Below, one piece after another: positions 1 through 12,273 of a stretch of 64,000 nucleotides of DNA. The notes under the pieces were generated by a model. The model worked only from the letters and a program-made list of their open reading frames with translations. It was not told the DNA's origin and searched no databases. A program made the position numbers and the translations under genes. The DNA lies in NCBI GenBank assembly GCA_029204225.1, contig CM055098.1, positions 19,687,303-19,751,302 of the forward strand, in the 5' to 3' direction. The stretch is from Diphasiastrum complanatum. Its lineage: Eukaryota; Streptophyta; Lycopodiopsida; Lycopodiales; Lycopodiaceae. How positions within the stretch are numbered: the first letter of the stretch is position 1; each line of letters opens with the position of its first letter.

Positions 1-765
1 CTACTCTGAGTATCTTGGGTACTGTTGAGTCAAATGCACCTGTTTCTAGCATCAAATGCAAGAAAATAGTACCCATTCATCTCAATAGATTTGTCTATCC
101 CATTTAATAACTGGAGATCCAATCAAAAGAAAAAACTGTACTCAAGCATCTGCTTACCATAAATTGTAGTAGAATAGCATCCACTAGACTAATTAAATTA
201 TCCACAAATAGAATACTTATCTTGTGAGAATGTCTGTGAGATGCATAGGTCCTCAAATAAAATTCGGGAGTAGAGAGATTCAAAATACTGATCTGAATTT
301 TTACTCAAATAATAGATCAAGAAATAATCATCACACTTAAGAATCATCACAATTGCGAATAATCAAGTATCTATTTATGATCCGTCAATCATAAATATTT
401 AGATTCGTATGATTCGTCAATCATAATTTTTTGGAATCCAAAATCATACTTAATCATTAACAGGATACTAGAGTATATGTCCAACATAACTCAAGAAAAG
501 TAAGAATCATTCCAAAATCTTTCCGCTAAGAAAATACTGGATTTAGGAATATTCTTCAAACATGATTCTTTAACAGAAGTGCAAGATTCAAGGTCTATAA
601 ACCACTGGTAATTGAACACTGAATGCATACCAAAATGACAATCGTCTTCAACTACAAAAACTTTAGATTACAATCTAGAATCAAATCTAGATACCCAAAG
701 TCATGCTGAATATCAATTCAGTTATTATTCTTGGATTCATTATGATTAATTATTAAATTGAGCTC
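1..765. other. AT-rich DNA without a recognisable gene
   Basis: No open frame with recognisable protein sequence was seen on either strand. A short motif containing cgtcaatcat recurs near 380-430. The stretch adjoins the minus-strand LTR-like repeat at 766-1211 and may be the old body of that element, but no retroelement domain is visible. Confidence 0.5.
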
Positions 766-1211
766 TCTAGGATACAATTATCAAAGAATTGAGTCTCATT
801 CCTTAACTAAGGAATACACTATCCAAGAATATTGTATATCCAATGCACACAATTTTAACTGATGAATCATGATGATTCACTAATCATGCGTCTTATGAGT
901 AATATAAATAAAAAACCCATCAGTTCCCAGTGAGTCCTCATCACACTGATCATTTACCAATTAACTTCCTCCTAGAGTAATCAACTAAAGTTAATTGCCA
1001 ATGATTTAGGAATCTCAAATGTCTAGGTGCAGATCTTAATTATACTAGTAGAACACCACATTTAGATTCATATCTAAATCATTTATAAGTTAATCCATTA
1101 ATCTTCCACACAAAGATTTGTTAACTCAGCAAGTATCTGTCAAACAATACTTGACCATATGTCTATGTTTACTGACTAGGTTAAGTGCACCAAATAACCC
1201 TAGTAACCATG
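766..1211 (-). repeat. LTR-like repeat, left part (split by Gypsy-1)
   Basis: Read on the minus strand, this matches 29437-30016 on the plus strand. The clearest block is around 1015-1070, which matches the reverse complement of about 29710-29765 almost base for base (it contains aaatgtctaggtgcagatc). The match resumes at 8463-8567, so Gypsy-1 inserted into this repeat. The repeat family has no coding content and its size suits an LTR. Confidence 0.75.
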
Positions 1212-2011
1212 TGTTAGCAACTGTGCTAACACAGAGAAAATAAAAAAAGAATGAAATAAAACTCCGTGGCATGTGTTTTGTAAGTCCACGTATGAGTATC
1301 TGTCAATAAACTTCAACCATGGCATGTGTTTTGTAAGCCCATGAGTAGAAGCTTAAATAATAATAAAATAGCTTAAACTTAGATTTAGAACTTAGACTTT
1401 AGGAAACTTAAGATTAGAAATATTTTATCTTAAGTTTTCCTAAGTTAAGAAACTTTGAAGTTCTAAATCCTAAGTTAGAAGTTCTAGAAACAGATTAGTC
1501 CCATAAGTTAGTAGACACTTATGGAAGACCACCCTCCTTGCCATAAAAGGAGAGGTATTTGCATTGTGAACAACACTTTGTGATTAAGGCAAAATTACTA
1601 TTGTGATTATCTTGCATTTCATTGTGTTCCCATTGGAAGGTGCATAGCTTGAGGGAAGGTGCTCGGGCCTCCTCTTGCCTCCTTTCATTGGCCTTTAATT
1701 GTGGCATGGTTTTAAGTGTTTATTGCTTAGTTTAGCCGCAATTCTTATTATCTCCCTTTGGGTGTTACGTAGAATTTAGTAATCTTGCTAGTTGGATTTG
1801 CCTTAGCAAGGAATTTTATTGTTGTCATTAATTAGCTTATTTCTGTTACGGGCACTAGTTGGGTAGGCCTTAGTGTTCACATTCCTGTTGATTCTTTCCG
1901 TATTCTGTTGAAGCTTGTTGTAGAAACTTAAAAAGTGGACGAATCTCTACATCCCTATACTACACCCATAAGTAGATCTAGCCATTGCGTAAACTAGAAA
2001 TACTTCCAACA
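1212..2011 (+). repeat. Gypsy-1 5' LTR
   Basis: About 800 bp, beginning TGTTAGCAAC and ending CCAACA directly before the PBS. It is nearly identical to 7683-8462, with a handful of substitutions and single-base indels, so the insertion is fairly young. An internal palindrome near 1395-1445 (ttaggaaacttaag against cttaagttttcctaa) could form a hairpin in the transcript. Confidence 0.9.
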
Positions 2012-2028
2012 TTGGCGCCATTGCCGCT
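2012..2028 (+). promoter_or_regulatory. Gypsy-1 primer-binding site
   Basis: TTGGCGCCATTGCCGC lies immediately after the LTR end. It resembles the TGGCGCCGTTGCC-type PBS of plant Athila/Tat elements, with one mismatch. Confidence 0.75.
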
Positions 2029-2963
2029 TTTTAAGTATTTTTTTTAGCCTAGCTTCTTCTCCTTTTTTTTTTTTTTTTTTGTTTTCTTGCTTCCGTGTTG
2101 TATGTTTGCTTGTTTGCATGTCTCTATCTACCAACAAATAGCATGTGTCGTCTCTCGAGGTCCTACACGAGCTGCGGAGCACCTTCTCAAACCGAGGGAA
2201 AGCAACAAAAGAGTCAACTTGGGCATTTTCTTCAAAAGAAGTGACCCAAGTGAGCTTTTTCAAAACCAAACAGGTATATCAGAATTCGTCAACCTGTCTA
2301 CAGCCCTAACAGACCCTGATCTTTTATTTTATCACCTCCATGAATTTTGACCACAGTTATATTTTGAGAAAACAACCTGATATACTGTCAAAATCCCTTA
2401 TTTCTCACCCAAATCTTTGTCCTAGAATTCGTCGACTTGACTGAGGCTAGATCTCATCAAGATCAATCCTCTGCAGCCCCGCGAATTCTATCTCAGAGAT
2501 TTTGTCTCTTTATTGTCAAAAAATCACATTTTTTTCATATTCCCTACCTGCCAGTCAAAACTCTCTGTTAAAATTCGCCATCAAGCCTCATAATTCTTTC
2601 TCAAAGAGTACGATTTTCTTGTTGTACCCGCGAATTCTGAAACTACAAATTTTTCCCAAAAAATCTAAAAAATCACTATTCTGACATCCAGAACTCTTTG
2701 TCAAAATTCGCAAGTATTACAGTTAGATTTATCTGCCTCTCCACAATTTCTCAGCATGTCCGCGAATTCTATCATGACCAGAAAGACCAATTTTTTGTCC
2801 TACACTATCAATTCTGCAAGCAAACTGCCTTTTTGTCAAGTACAGTACTGACCTGCTCATCTATATTCTACATCATGTCTCATGATTGTGCTGAATCTTC
2901 TAATCCAGCTCCTCCACGTGTGATGTCTGCCAACGCACAAAACGCTTTCAAAAAATAGACTAC
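2029..2963 (+). other. Gypsy-1 leader, no recognisable gag
   Basis: This lies between the PBS and the integrase. It contains a poly-T run and short open frames with no gag, protease or reverse transcriptase motif. The missing pol domains were probably lost by internal deletion ending near 2960. Confidence 0.55.
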
Positions 2964-3878
2964 ATGCCTTTACACCCCGTTACCACTGATCAAGCTTTCC
3001 AAAAATGGGAAATTGATTATGTCGAACCTGTTAGTCCTGTTGCTCGACACACACAATCTCGTTACATCATAGTAGCTACGGACTATTGCACCAAATGGGT
3101 TGAAGCAAGAGCTGTTCGCAATGCTGACGCTCGTTCTACCGCCAAATTTCTCTATAAACAAGTTATAGTTCGTTTCAGATGTCCTTTAGAGCTTATCAGT
3201 GATAGGGGTACACATTTTCTTAACTCTGTCATAACAAATCTTCTTTTCAAATTTCTTGTGGTACATTGCAAAAGTTCTCCATACTATCCACGCTGCAATG
3301 GCCAAGCAGAATCCACCAATAAAATCCTATGTGGAATTCTCACCAAAACCTTCGAATCCAGCCCATCTGATTGGGAACTCAAACTCCATGCTGCTCTCTG
3401 GGCTTATCGGACCACCCCGAAGCGAGTTACAGGCTTAACCCCTTTCCAGCTCACATATGGCCAAGAAGCTGTTATGCCTGTGGAATTCCATATCCCCTCC
3501 CTTCGAGTAGCCTATAACCTTGAGCTTGATACTCATCAGAATCTAGCAAACGGGTTATTCCATCTGGAGCAACTCTGTGAAACAGGACGGATCAGCATCC
3601 ATGCTCAACAAGTCCACAAACGACGACAAAAAGCATGGCATGATCGATCATTGAAACTTAGAGACTTCCAGGTTGGAGATAAGGTCCTGCTATACCAGGC
3701 CAAAGCCTTCAAAGGCAAATTGAAATTTTCTGGCCAAGGACCTTACGTCATTAAAAAAATCTTTGCCCCTAGATATGTACAACTCCAAACCCTTCAAGGC
3801 AATATCCTCGACACTGTGGTCAATGAGAGCCGATTGAGAAAGTACAATGAACATTGTTTTTATCTTGATATGTATTAG
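2964..3878 (+). CDS. Gypsy-1 integrase (C-terminal pol fragment)
   Basis: A 304-codon open frame. It has the retroviral integrase core: first Asp region WEIDYVEPV and ATDYCTKW, second Asp in ISDRGTHF, catalytic Glu in NGQAEST, followed by WAYRTTPK and FQLTYGQEAVMPVEF, which are typical of plant Ty3/gypsy integrases. The C-terminal part carries VGDKVLLY and GPYVIKK, the GPY/F module. The HHCC zinc finger is not visible upstream. The first ATG at 2964 is only where the open frame begins; in the ancestral element this was the end of pol. No stop interrupts the core. Confidence 0.9.
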   Translation: MPLHPVTTDQAFQKWEIDYVEPVSPVARHTQSRYIIVATDYCTKWVEARAVRNADARSTAKFLYKQVIVRFRCPLELISDRGTHFLNSVITNLLFKFLVVHCKSSPYYPRCNGQAESTNKILCGILTKTFESSPSDWELKLHAALWAYRTTPKRVTGLTPFQLTYGQEAVMPVEFHIPSLRVAYNLELDTHQNLANGLFHLEQLCETGRISIHAQQVHKRRQKAWHDRSLKLRDFQVGDKVLLYQAKAFKGKLKFSGQGPYVIKKIFAPRYVQLQTLQGNILDTVVNESRLRKYNEHCFYLDMY

Positions 3879-4539
3879 TTGTTTTCTTTCCTACTGTTTT
3901 CTCTTCCTTTTTTATTGCCTGCATGCCATTTCGACAACATTTTTGCTGTGCTTTCTTGTTCAAACCATCAAGATACTATCAGATTTAGTATACCAACAGT
4001 CTTCTCTAAGAAAACCACAAAAGTCATTAGTTTCAGAAGAAATTTTTCACAATATCTCAGATAGAATTTGCCTGACCCCTTTTTTACAATGCACGATTCA
4101 TTTTTGGCCTCCGCGAATTTTGTCTCAGAGACAAAAATTTCTAAAATTAGAAAAAAGTATTTTTTTTCATCAGATATCCACTATCAGAATTCGCAGACAA
4201 TTCGTTGGAGCTCAAAATGATCCTCATGATTTCTCTGCGAATTCTGATCGGACACATTTTTGCACTGTCAGACGTTTTTTTTTTCTCTTTTGGCATAAAA
4301 AGTCACCTACAAGAATTCGCGAGCCCTCAGAACGTTGCCTCAAAATTCGCAACCATCATTACCAAATCGTGGACACTGAGGATGGTTTTTGAGTGAAGTT
4401 GCAAATTCCTACCAAAAAAAAAAGAAGTCTATATATAGTCCTCCAACCCTTTTCTCCACAAGTTCATTTTAGATTGCTGCTCTTGAGTTCATGCCAAAAT
4501 TTTTCAAAATTCTCAGAGCAATTTAAAATCACTGCTATC
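3879..4539 (+). other. Gypsy-1 spacer between integrase and extra ORF
   Basis: A T-rich stretch with no recognised domain. The trinucleotide context GCGAATT recurs here and at 2460-2780 (for example gcgaattctg, gcgaattttg), so the element has a short dispersed repeat on both sides of the integrase. Confidence 0.5.
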
Positions 4540-7515
4540 ATGGCTTCCCGCGATTCCTCACTCAACTTGCATCGCCGTAAACCCCCTCGTCCTTATTCAA
4601 GGGATATATGTATGATCTGTATCAAGAATTACACCGAGCAGCTCATTCTGGCCAACACAAACCTTGGCTTTGATCTGACACTTTTTTGAGACCAGCAGAG
4701 CGAGAGCCTCATCTGAGCAGCCTACTCCACCTACTCGGATGAACTCCAAACTTTCCAGATTACATCCAAGAGTGGCAACTATACCATTATCAACGTCTCT
4801 CTTGGGGATCTCCAGACCATTGGCTTCCCTGATCTCGGAGAGACAATCCATGGAAAGGGCACCAGCTATGATGCCAAGTACTTCACAAAGTTTTTGACAG
4901 AGGACGACAAAACCATTGCCCAAACCAACGACGGGATCGCTATCCGCCTCATCATGGATCTCCATCTACGGGCCGCCTTAGAAATCCTCATCACCATGGT
5001 CGAAGTGCATACCATCAAGATGGATCGCATACCACCGAGCGACCTCTTTTCTTTGACCCTCACCATGGACGATCCCACTCAAAATTATAAGTGGGCTGAG
5101 AAGGTAGCAGAGAAGCTGTGCGGAGCTCTAAAAGCCCGGAAACCAACTACCAAATGTGGGTATCTGCTCCACATGTTGGTCACCAAACAATTGGGGTCTA
5201 AGGAGGCTGCTGCCATCAAGGAGCTAGATGCTGTTTATTCCAGCACAAAAAAGCGCGCCACCCCCCAACCGATAGCCGAACCGGTCTCACCAGCCCCACC
5301 TACTAAAAAGCAGAAAGGGAAGGTGATTAGCACATAAGCCGATGTCCCTCATGATATTCTATCCAGCAACATCAGGGTGGAATATGCTGAATCCGGAGGG
5401 AGTCTTAAACCATCTCAGGTCCCAAAGGAGGTCCTAGAGCAGCAGACGACCTTACTTCACCAGGCCCAACAATGCAGACAAGCAGTAGCGGCAGCAACAG
5501 GCAGCTCCAGGATGGCAGACACTTTCGGCTCTGATCCTATGGGCGTGATTCTGTCCACACAGACAATTTCCTCTCCATCACTTGCTCTCACTCCCACCAC
5601 CACCCCCACCATTTACTACCACCTCCACACCCTCACTAACTCTCAACACGGGCTTCACTTTCACACTTCCACAAAAGCCCTCACCTGTACAAATCTCCAC
5701 CCTACTTGACTCCACAGTCAACGTAGATGATTTGGCATTACAATTACTAAGTGCACTTCCATCAACCATTGTCACCACTAACCCAATCCAAACATCTCCG
5801 CCATGCAATATCTCCCCACCTCTTGTACCCCTCAATCCACAATCACCTCCACCTGCTTTTCATACACCTCCATCTAGCCCTGCTCCTAATTTTCTACCAT
5901 TTTACCCAATGTCGTATCCTAATTACACACGCACCCTCCCTGACATTGGTCCTTGGGAGCAGTTATCCCTTGCAGCCCAAAAAGCGGTATGGTTGGTGAA
6001 TGAGCTCCAATACAATCTATTCGGCACCCTAGGGGGACAATATACTATGCGATAATTCGATGATGGTGCTATGGCGGACCTTCCAAAAGAAAAAGCAAGG
6101 CTGGAGGAGGAAAACAAACAATAGCAGTTGCAGATCCAGAACCTCACGAATTACAATCAACAATAACAGCAGATGCTACTCCACCTCCAGAACCAGCTCC
6201 AACTGAAGGTATCCAACATGCAGCAAACCATCGATACCCTCAAAGCCCAAAAAGATGAGGCTGTAGTAGATTCACAAGTAGCACGTTCCGCTATGAAGGA
6301 ATAGTTGGAAATGGTGGACTTCAACGACTTAGCACCACCAGCTATTCCTGAGGGAACTGCCATTCCAGTGGTGGCCTATCAAATGCTGGCCCAAAAGCTG
6401 AAAGCCACGACAAAGCAGCACTCAAAATTACAACAATCATACATTGCTTCCGTTTAAACCAGCACATAGCCACCCTGGAAGAACACTTAAAGGCCACTGT
6501 CCAATCAACACAGTCGGTTCATGCACAGCATGCCCAATTCTATGATTTGGAGCACCACTTTGATGGACCAGATGGTGGAGATGGAGCAGGATTCCAACAG
6601 CCTCCTCCTGCAACTCAAGGCTTCGCATTTCAAGGCCAACCCCTGGGGCAAGGAGCTCAAACACCAACCAATCCGTCAGGCTCTGGGGGTACCAGTTCCC
6701 AACATTATCTTTTTTCCTTCCACCGCTTCTAACCCTATCGACACCACTAACCCTCCTTTCATTCCACGACAATTTTGTCCTGAGTCACAAAGAATTGCTG
6801 AAGCTAACCTCTCACCTCCTCTCTCTCCTGAACCCGATCCCCAAATTCAACACGAGGTTGCCTCTGAAGCCCCAACCATTAGGCATAGAATCACGCCCCT
6901 AGAATCGAACAAGGAGTTGCGCGCCTCTCAGGAGTTTGCCAAGAAATATCCAAGGTGGCTAGATACTGCCAGATCTGGACCAGAGTAAAACACATAAAGA
7001 AGCAGTTAAACTCCTGGATCCACAACCTCTCTACCGTCATCAGCTCTTCCTGCAAAGTAAGACCTCAATGGCACGGTATATCGAAGCCCCCTCCTACATG
7101 CGCACAAATCCTTATTACTATCCAGTAACGAGGCGAGAACCGTTTCCTGTCACCAAGGTCAAGAACAGAATCTTTTGGCCTAAGCTCATAGGCGTAGATA
7201 CCGACAACTTAAGTCGAAGACATGGTCACCAACTGCCGAGTATTCTACCAGAAGCACCATGGCAATCCTGATCGCGATGTCAGATATTTTGCGGATAATT
7301 GCGGCCTGGTGAAAAATCTGACAAAACTTAGAGGTTTTTGGGATCGAGGGTTATCCTTAATCGCCCTTGATATCAATAAACCCTTCCAAACGCAAGACGA
7401 CCATATCAATGTTGCAAGGCTCTATTATCGCGCTGCACTCACTTCCGCCCTGCACGCTGATATGGTGGAGCTATGGAAAACCAATCACTTTCTCCAGGGT
7501 ATGCTCCATTATTAA
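4540..7515 (+). pseudogene. Gypsy-1 extra 3' ORF region (degenerate, unknown product)
   Basis: Downstream of integrase about 3 kb of plus-strand sequence still looks coding, in several frames broken by stops. Segments: a start MASRDSSLNLHRRK at 4540; 4894-5337, ending in a Lys-rich tail KKQKGK; a Pro/Ser/Thr-rich segment 5582-6055; a Gln-rich coiled-coil-like stretch 6060-6460; and a C-terminal part 7068-7515 with YYRAALTSALHADMVELW. No known domain is recognised. Plant Athila and Tat elements carry extra ORFs at this position, sometimes env-like, but I see no signal peptide or membrane segment. Joining the frames would need several corrections. Confidence 0.6.
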
Positions 7516-7668
7516 AACCCATGCCCTTCCTGAACAAATTACGGTGACAAATGATGGAGGGCATCGACACGACAATCTACCACTCCCGACAGCAACAGTC
7601 TCGCCTCCAAGAAGCACAAAAGGTCCAGGACGAAAAGGCGTCGATTGGTGTGGGACCACCAATCCAAT
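7516..7668 (+). other. Gypsy-1 3' untranslated region
   Basis: A short non-coding stretch between the extra ORF remnant and the polypurine tract. Nothing else is recognised. Confidence 0.5.
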
Positions 7669-7682
7669 AAGGAGGGGGATAA
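7669..7682 (+). promoter_or_regulatory. Gypsy-1 polypurine tract
   Basis: aaggagggggataa sits directly before the TGTTAG start of the right LTR, the expected position of the plus-strand priming site. Confidence 0.8.
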
Positions 7683-8462
7683 TGTTAGCAACTGTGCTAA
7701 CACAGAGAAAATAAAAACAGAATGAAATAAAACTCCATGGCATGTGTTTTGTAAGTCCACGTATGAGTATCTGTCAATAAACTTCAACCATGGCATGTGT
7801 TTTGTAAGCCCATGAGTAGAAGCTTAAATAATAATAAAATAGCTTAAACTTAGATTTAGAACTTAGACTTAGGAAACTTAAGATTAGAAATTTTTTATCT
7901 TAAGTTTTCCTAAGTTAAGAAACTTTGAAGTTCTAAATCCTAAGTTAGAAGTTCTAGAAACAGATTAGTCCCATAAGTTAGTAGACACTTATGGAAGACC
8001 ACCCTCCTTGCCATAAAAGGAGAGGTATTTGCATTGTGAACAACACTTTGTGATTAAGGCAAAATTACTATTGTGATTATCTTGCATTTCATTGTGTTCC
8101 CATTGGAAGGTGCATAGCTTGAGGGAAGGTGCACGGGCCTCCTCTTGTCTCCTTTCATTGGCCTTTAATTGTGGCATGGTTTTAAGTGTTTATTGCTTAG
8201 TTTAGCCGCAATTCTTATTATCTCCCTTTGGGTGTTACGTAGAATTTAGTAATCTTGCTAGTTGGATTTGCCTTAGCAAGGAATTTTATTGTTGTCATTA
8301 ATTAGCTTATTTTTGTTATAAGCACTAGTTGGGTAAGCCTTAGTGTTCACATTCTTGTTGATTCTTTCCGTATTCTGTTGAAGCTTGTTGTAGAAACTTA
8401 AATTGTGGACAAATCTCTACATCCCTATACTACACCCGTACGTAGATCTAGCCATCGTGTAA
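7683..8462 (+). repeat. Gypsy-1 3' LTR
   Basis: A direct repeat of 1212-2011. Homology ends at gccatcgtgtaa, about 19-20 bp before the equivalent end of the left LTR, so the 3' end seems clipped or diverged and a target-site duplication cannot be read. Confidence 0.9.
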
Positions 8463-8567
8463 TCGTGTGCATATGTGAATAATCTCACTATGAGCCAGTA
8501 CATAAACACATTTTTATCTAGCAGATTCTTCCATAACCCACATATGTTACTCACATGTCTCACTGAG
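8463..8567 (-). repeat. LTR-like repeat, right part
   Basis: Continuation of 766-1211 on the far side of Gypsy-1. Its catatgttactcacat block matches the reverse complement of about 29447-29462. Confidence 0.65.
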
Positions 8568-11290
8568 ATCTTGTAACTTAGCTACAAAAGATTTTCTATT
8601 TCTCATGAGTAAATAACATATCCGGAAAATCTCCGAGATGAATAACATTCACTCTCAACAGTTTTCCAATCCCACTTACCTCTAATTACATAATTTCTCC
8701 CACTAAATCAACCCCTCTCGGATCCTAGTACTTAAACTAAGATTAGGTTGACCCAATATAGAACTCTCAGACTTAAATTCCGATCAAACTTACTTCTATT
8801 CCAATCACAATGGAATTAGTCACCTTTGACCTTTTACTACACTACTTATAGATAATGATTCAAATTTCAAACCTGTTCTAGCTCCAGATTGTCCACACAA
8901 TCCCTAGAGAATTTATGTTTTTCGAAAAGTTCCAATTAGGTATCTTACTCTGAATCTATCCGAAATTACTTTCAGACCAAATCTCATTTCTATACCACAG
9001 TTGGTTCTCTTCCAAAAAAACTATGCAACCTACAGATTCCCAACTTCACCTTTCCTTTTAAAGAAATTATAAAATTCAATAATAGTTAGTTGAAAAGATG
9101 ATATATGAAAATATTTAAATCCAAGAAAAGTTGGTAATAAGTGCTTCCACTAAAAGATTCACTCTATTTACAAACAAAACTTTTCTTTCAAATACTTTCA
9201 CCCCGAGTGATAGAAACTACCATTCCATCAAAATCCATTTATGCACAAAGAGATATTCTAGGTTTAAGAAATTGAAACACTTTAACCTTAGAATTTATCT
9301 AAATTCCAAGTCTATTCACATAAGTAGTAATTTATATGACATAACAGTCTTTTAGAAGAATAACTTCATGCTGGAAAGAATCATATAAACCAGTCTGATG
9401 TCTTATATTCGAGAAATTACTAAGAAATAAATGATTAATTAAGAAAGTGAGAAATAGATTTGAGGGCCTCTGATTTTGTAAATAATGAGATACCACCTTG
9501 GGATCTAGATTAAACTCAAAATTTTTACAAAATATCCCACATTTGATCAAACGGATTTATTTTTTCCATATCGCGACTAGGTACTAAAACACACCATTGA
9601 TCTTCAGATTTTTACAGTCCTAGAATTCCCTTTCCAAAATTACTGATGTCCCTTACCATCAGCTTTTTCTTATAGAAAATCCTTAACCGCCTTATCTGAT
9701 ATTCATTCTAGAGATCCACTGATCATCTAGCTGTCCAATAATCACTATAGAATATTATCTCTTGTTCCCCTCTTGTTCCCAAACATTGGAGAATCCAATT
9801 TATTTGGATGACCGGCATGCCCATCAGATGGATATCACAAATCCGCACCTGATTCTGTGATTTAGACAGAAGAATTAACATGGTTCAATATTACATTCTG
9901 ATCCTTTCTGGTTAATGATAAGCTTCGAATCCCCATGGATCCAAGAGCATTAACTCTAAGGACAAGCTTCTATCAATTAACAGATCCAATGTAATCCATG
10001 TATCAAATTCTACTTCTAACATCACAATTGACACTACGAATACATGGTTACAAAAATATCAGTTATGAATTCAACTAAATAAATTTAATCTAGGGGATTA
10101 ATATCCAGTATTAAGCAAGTATTTACTGGGATTATCAAAATCCTAACTGCAAAATACATTTTCGTGTCCACTCTTCTTCCCTCAGAATTTTTAGTTCCTT
10201 GAAAATCTATTCCAACTAAGGTACTAAGAAGACGTAATGACATTAGTAGATGATTAAAATCAATTACTGTAGGAAAAAGTCTGAAACAATTTCATTTCTA
10301 TCCTATAACTGGGCTGAATTACAGATATACAAAAATCAACTACTAGTAAAAAACACTACTACTCTGATCTTTTGAATATAATTCACCATAGGATTTAACT
10401 GGAAATGAAATAAGTTTTTTATTAATTCCTATTATCACAATTTTTCCAATAAAATTGGAATGTTCTCCCTTTTCACTTACTGGCTTAAGAATTACTTCGG
10501 TAAAGTTATCTATAATTAATGGGAAATAACATTTGGATTCGGGTACTTTCTACACTATATTCACTCCAAATAATTTTGTCGAATAAAAAATTACCTCCAA
10601 ATACCATGAATTTTCCTCCATTACTTATTTAACAAGCATCTCAAAAGCTTTGGTTTGTTTAATTTTAATGACCACAACCATCAAAACCACAATAACCAAC
10701 TGATCGGTGTTCCACCGACTTGAAAAGGAAAAAATCGAAAAAAGCACAATTTAACTCCATTTACTGGGAGTACCAATACTCCAGAGTTAATTGGTTTAAA
10801 TAGCATCATACCAAGGAATCGAATTCCTAAACTGGGTATATGCCTGAGAACCATACCATTCTTTCTTCTACGTCAAGATCGGCCTAAAAAATTCATTTCC
10901 AAAACCGATTATCACAGCTTAACCAAAGGTCCAACAGTACTAAAGTTCCCAAAATAAACTGGCTTAGCAAAAATGTTCAAGTGAGAAAGTCCGAAAACAT
11001 GTGTATTGTTCCTAGAGAAAGAAAATCCAAATTCTTTCAACTCCCGTTACAAAAAACAATACAAAAATCCAAGGCTAAATTTTGACAATCAAACACCAAA
11101 AAACTGAAATTTCTATAACTAGGTGTCAGTAACTTCAATTTTCAGAGTTGTTCTACAAAACTGATTCCAATTCAACTCAAAGCTACCAAATGTCCAAAAT
11201 TTTTCCCAAGCCTTGATCAACAGGCATGTCTTAGCACTGATGTAGATAGTCACCCAATTCTTCGAATTGTCGACCACTCACTACGCATCA
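8568..11290. other. AT-rich DNA without a recognisable gene
   Basis: No coding domain, tRNA or long repeat was recognised. Open frames are short and of random composition. It may be decayed transposon DNA. Confidence 0.5.
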
Positions 11291-11643
11291 GAATGATTTT
11301 AGTCACCTTGCCCATCATGCCAAAAGCCCAAAAAAGTAAGGTCTTTGTGTTTTTATTTTTATTTTTATTTTATCAAAGAATACCACACTTGACCTTAAAG
11401 CTTTTACAAGGGTTACAAGTTCAATTAAACCCTAAAGGTTTCTCTTCAAACAAACAAAGTTTGATTCCATCTTTCTGGCGGCTACGGCCGCGATGGCAGC
11501 TCGAGTTCTTCCCCAAAACAGTTTGCGCGCCCCTCCTCTCTTCACTAAACGAAATAGCCAAACACTCATCCGCTGCTACGAATTAGCAAAGATGGTTAGC
11601 CATAGCTCGTTCTACACATGGCTGACCTGCTATCCACCATTAA

Positions 11644-12273
11644 GTGGCTTCTTCCATTCACATGACGACGGACTTCCTCACTGACAATCAATCTAGCAAA
11701 AGGAGGGAGGAGGATGCATCGAATCAGTCACCAAATAACGGCCATCCATCAGTAATCTTTCACAGATACTTCTATAGCAATCGATTCTTTAAATCTTCTG
11801 GTAGAAGCGGCTGCCAAAGAAACGACCACATTTTTTTTTTTCTTTCCTTGGCCCCAAATCCCTGTCAGACTACCATCCGTGAATTGATTTGCAGGGCGAA
11901 AGACACTTTTACAGGGCTTTCTACTGCCAAGGTTAAAGGATCCATATTGCTAATGGACAACATGTATTGGACAACACATGTGAGCAATCGATTGCAAGGA
12001 AAAGAAAAGATTAGAGTTTCTGATATCCAGAAACCATTCATTCCCTTGGTTTCATTATTGCTCATTAGGTTCAATAACAGGTTATCAACCCTTCTAGGAT
12101 CAACAAGCTTCCTCGGGGAACTGATTTCTCATCTTTTTTACCAGGCAAACCAGTATTCTGCTCAGCAATTCATTAGAAGATTAACTGCACCTTCCATCAA
12201 TGTTCTTGAACATGCAGGTTTGAAAGAAAAAATCACTAACCCTCACATGCATTTACTGGAATCACGCTTCTAG
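11644..12273 (+). CDS. Unrecognised ORF, possibly decayed
   Basis: A 209-codon open frame starting MASSIHMTTDFLTD, in an otherwise AT-rich region. I recognise no domain or motif. The second half (IRELICRAKDTFTGLSTAKV and onward) reads more like protein than the N-terminus. Neighbouring plus-strand frames at 11293-11684 overlap it, and 12403-12591 continues in another frame, so it could be a remnant of a longer gene or transposon body. It is not clearly a real gene. Confidence 0.2.
   Translation: MASSIHMTTDFLTDNQSSKRREEDASNQSPNNGHPSVIFHRYFYSNRFFKSSGRSGCQRNDHIFFFLSLAPNPCQTTIRELICRAKDTFTGLSTAKVKGSILLMDNMYWTTHVSNRLQGKEKIRVSDIQKPFIPLVSLLLIRFNNRLSTLLGSTSFLGELISHLFYQANQYSAQQFIRRLTAPSINVLEHAGLKEKITNPHMHLLESRF

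Larger units (their letters stand above)
1212..8462 (+). mobile_element. Gypsy-1: Ty3/gypsy LTR retrotransposon, internally deleted
   Basis: Two long direct repeats (1212-2011 and 7683-8462) start with TGTTAGCAACTGTGCTAACA and flank 5.7 kb. A primer-binding site follows the left LTR and a polypurine tract precedes the right one. Only the integrase of pol remains; gag, protease, reverse transcriptase and RNase H are missing between 2030 and 2960. A long degenerate extra ORF region follows the integrase. The PBS type and the integrase-then-extra-ORF order suit the Athila/Tat branch of plant Ty3/gypsy elements (inference). The element cannot be autonomous. Confidence 0.9.

Noticed and set aside
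1519-1707. 62-codon minus-strand ORF repeated at 7989-8177
   Set aside because: It is present twice only because it lies in both Gypsy-1 LTRs; no protein features.
4540-7515. Envelope gene in Gypsy-1
   Set aside because: No signal peptide or transmembrane segment is visible in the decayed ORF region.
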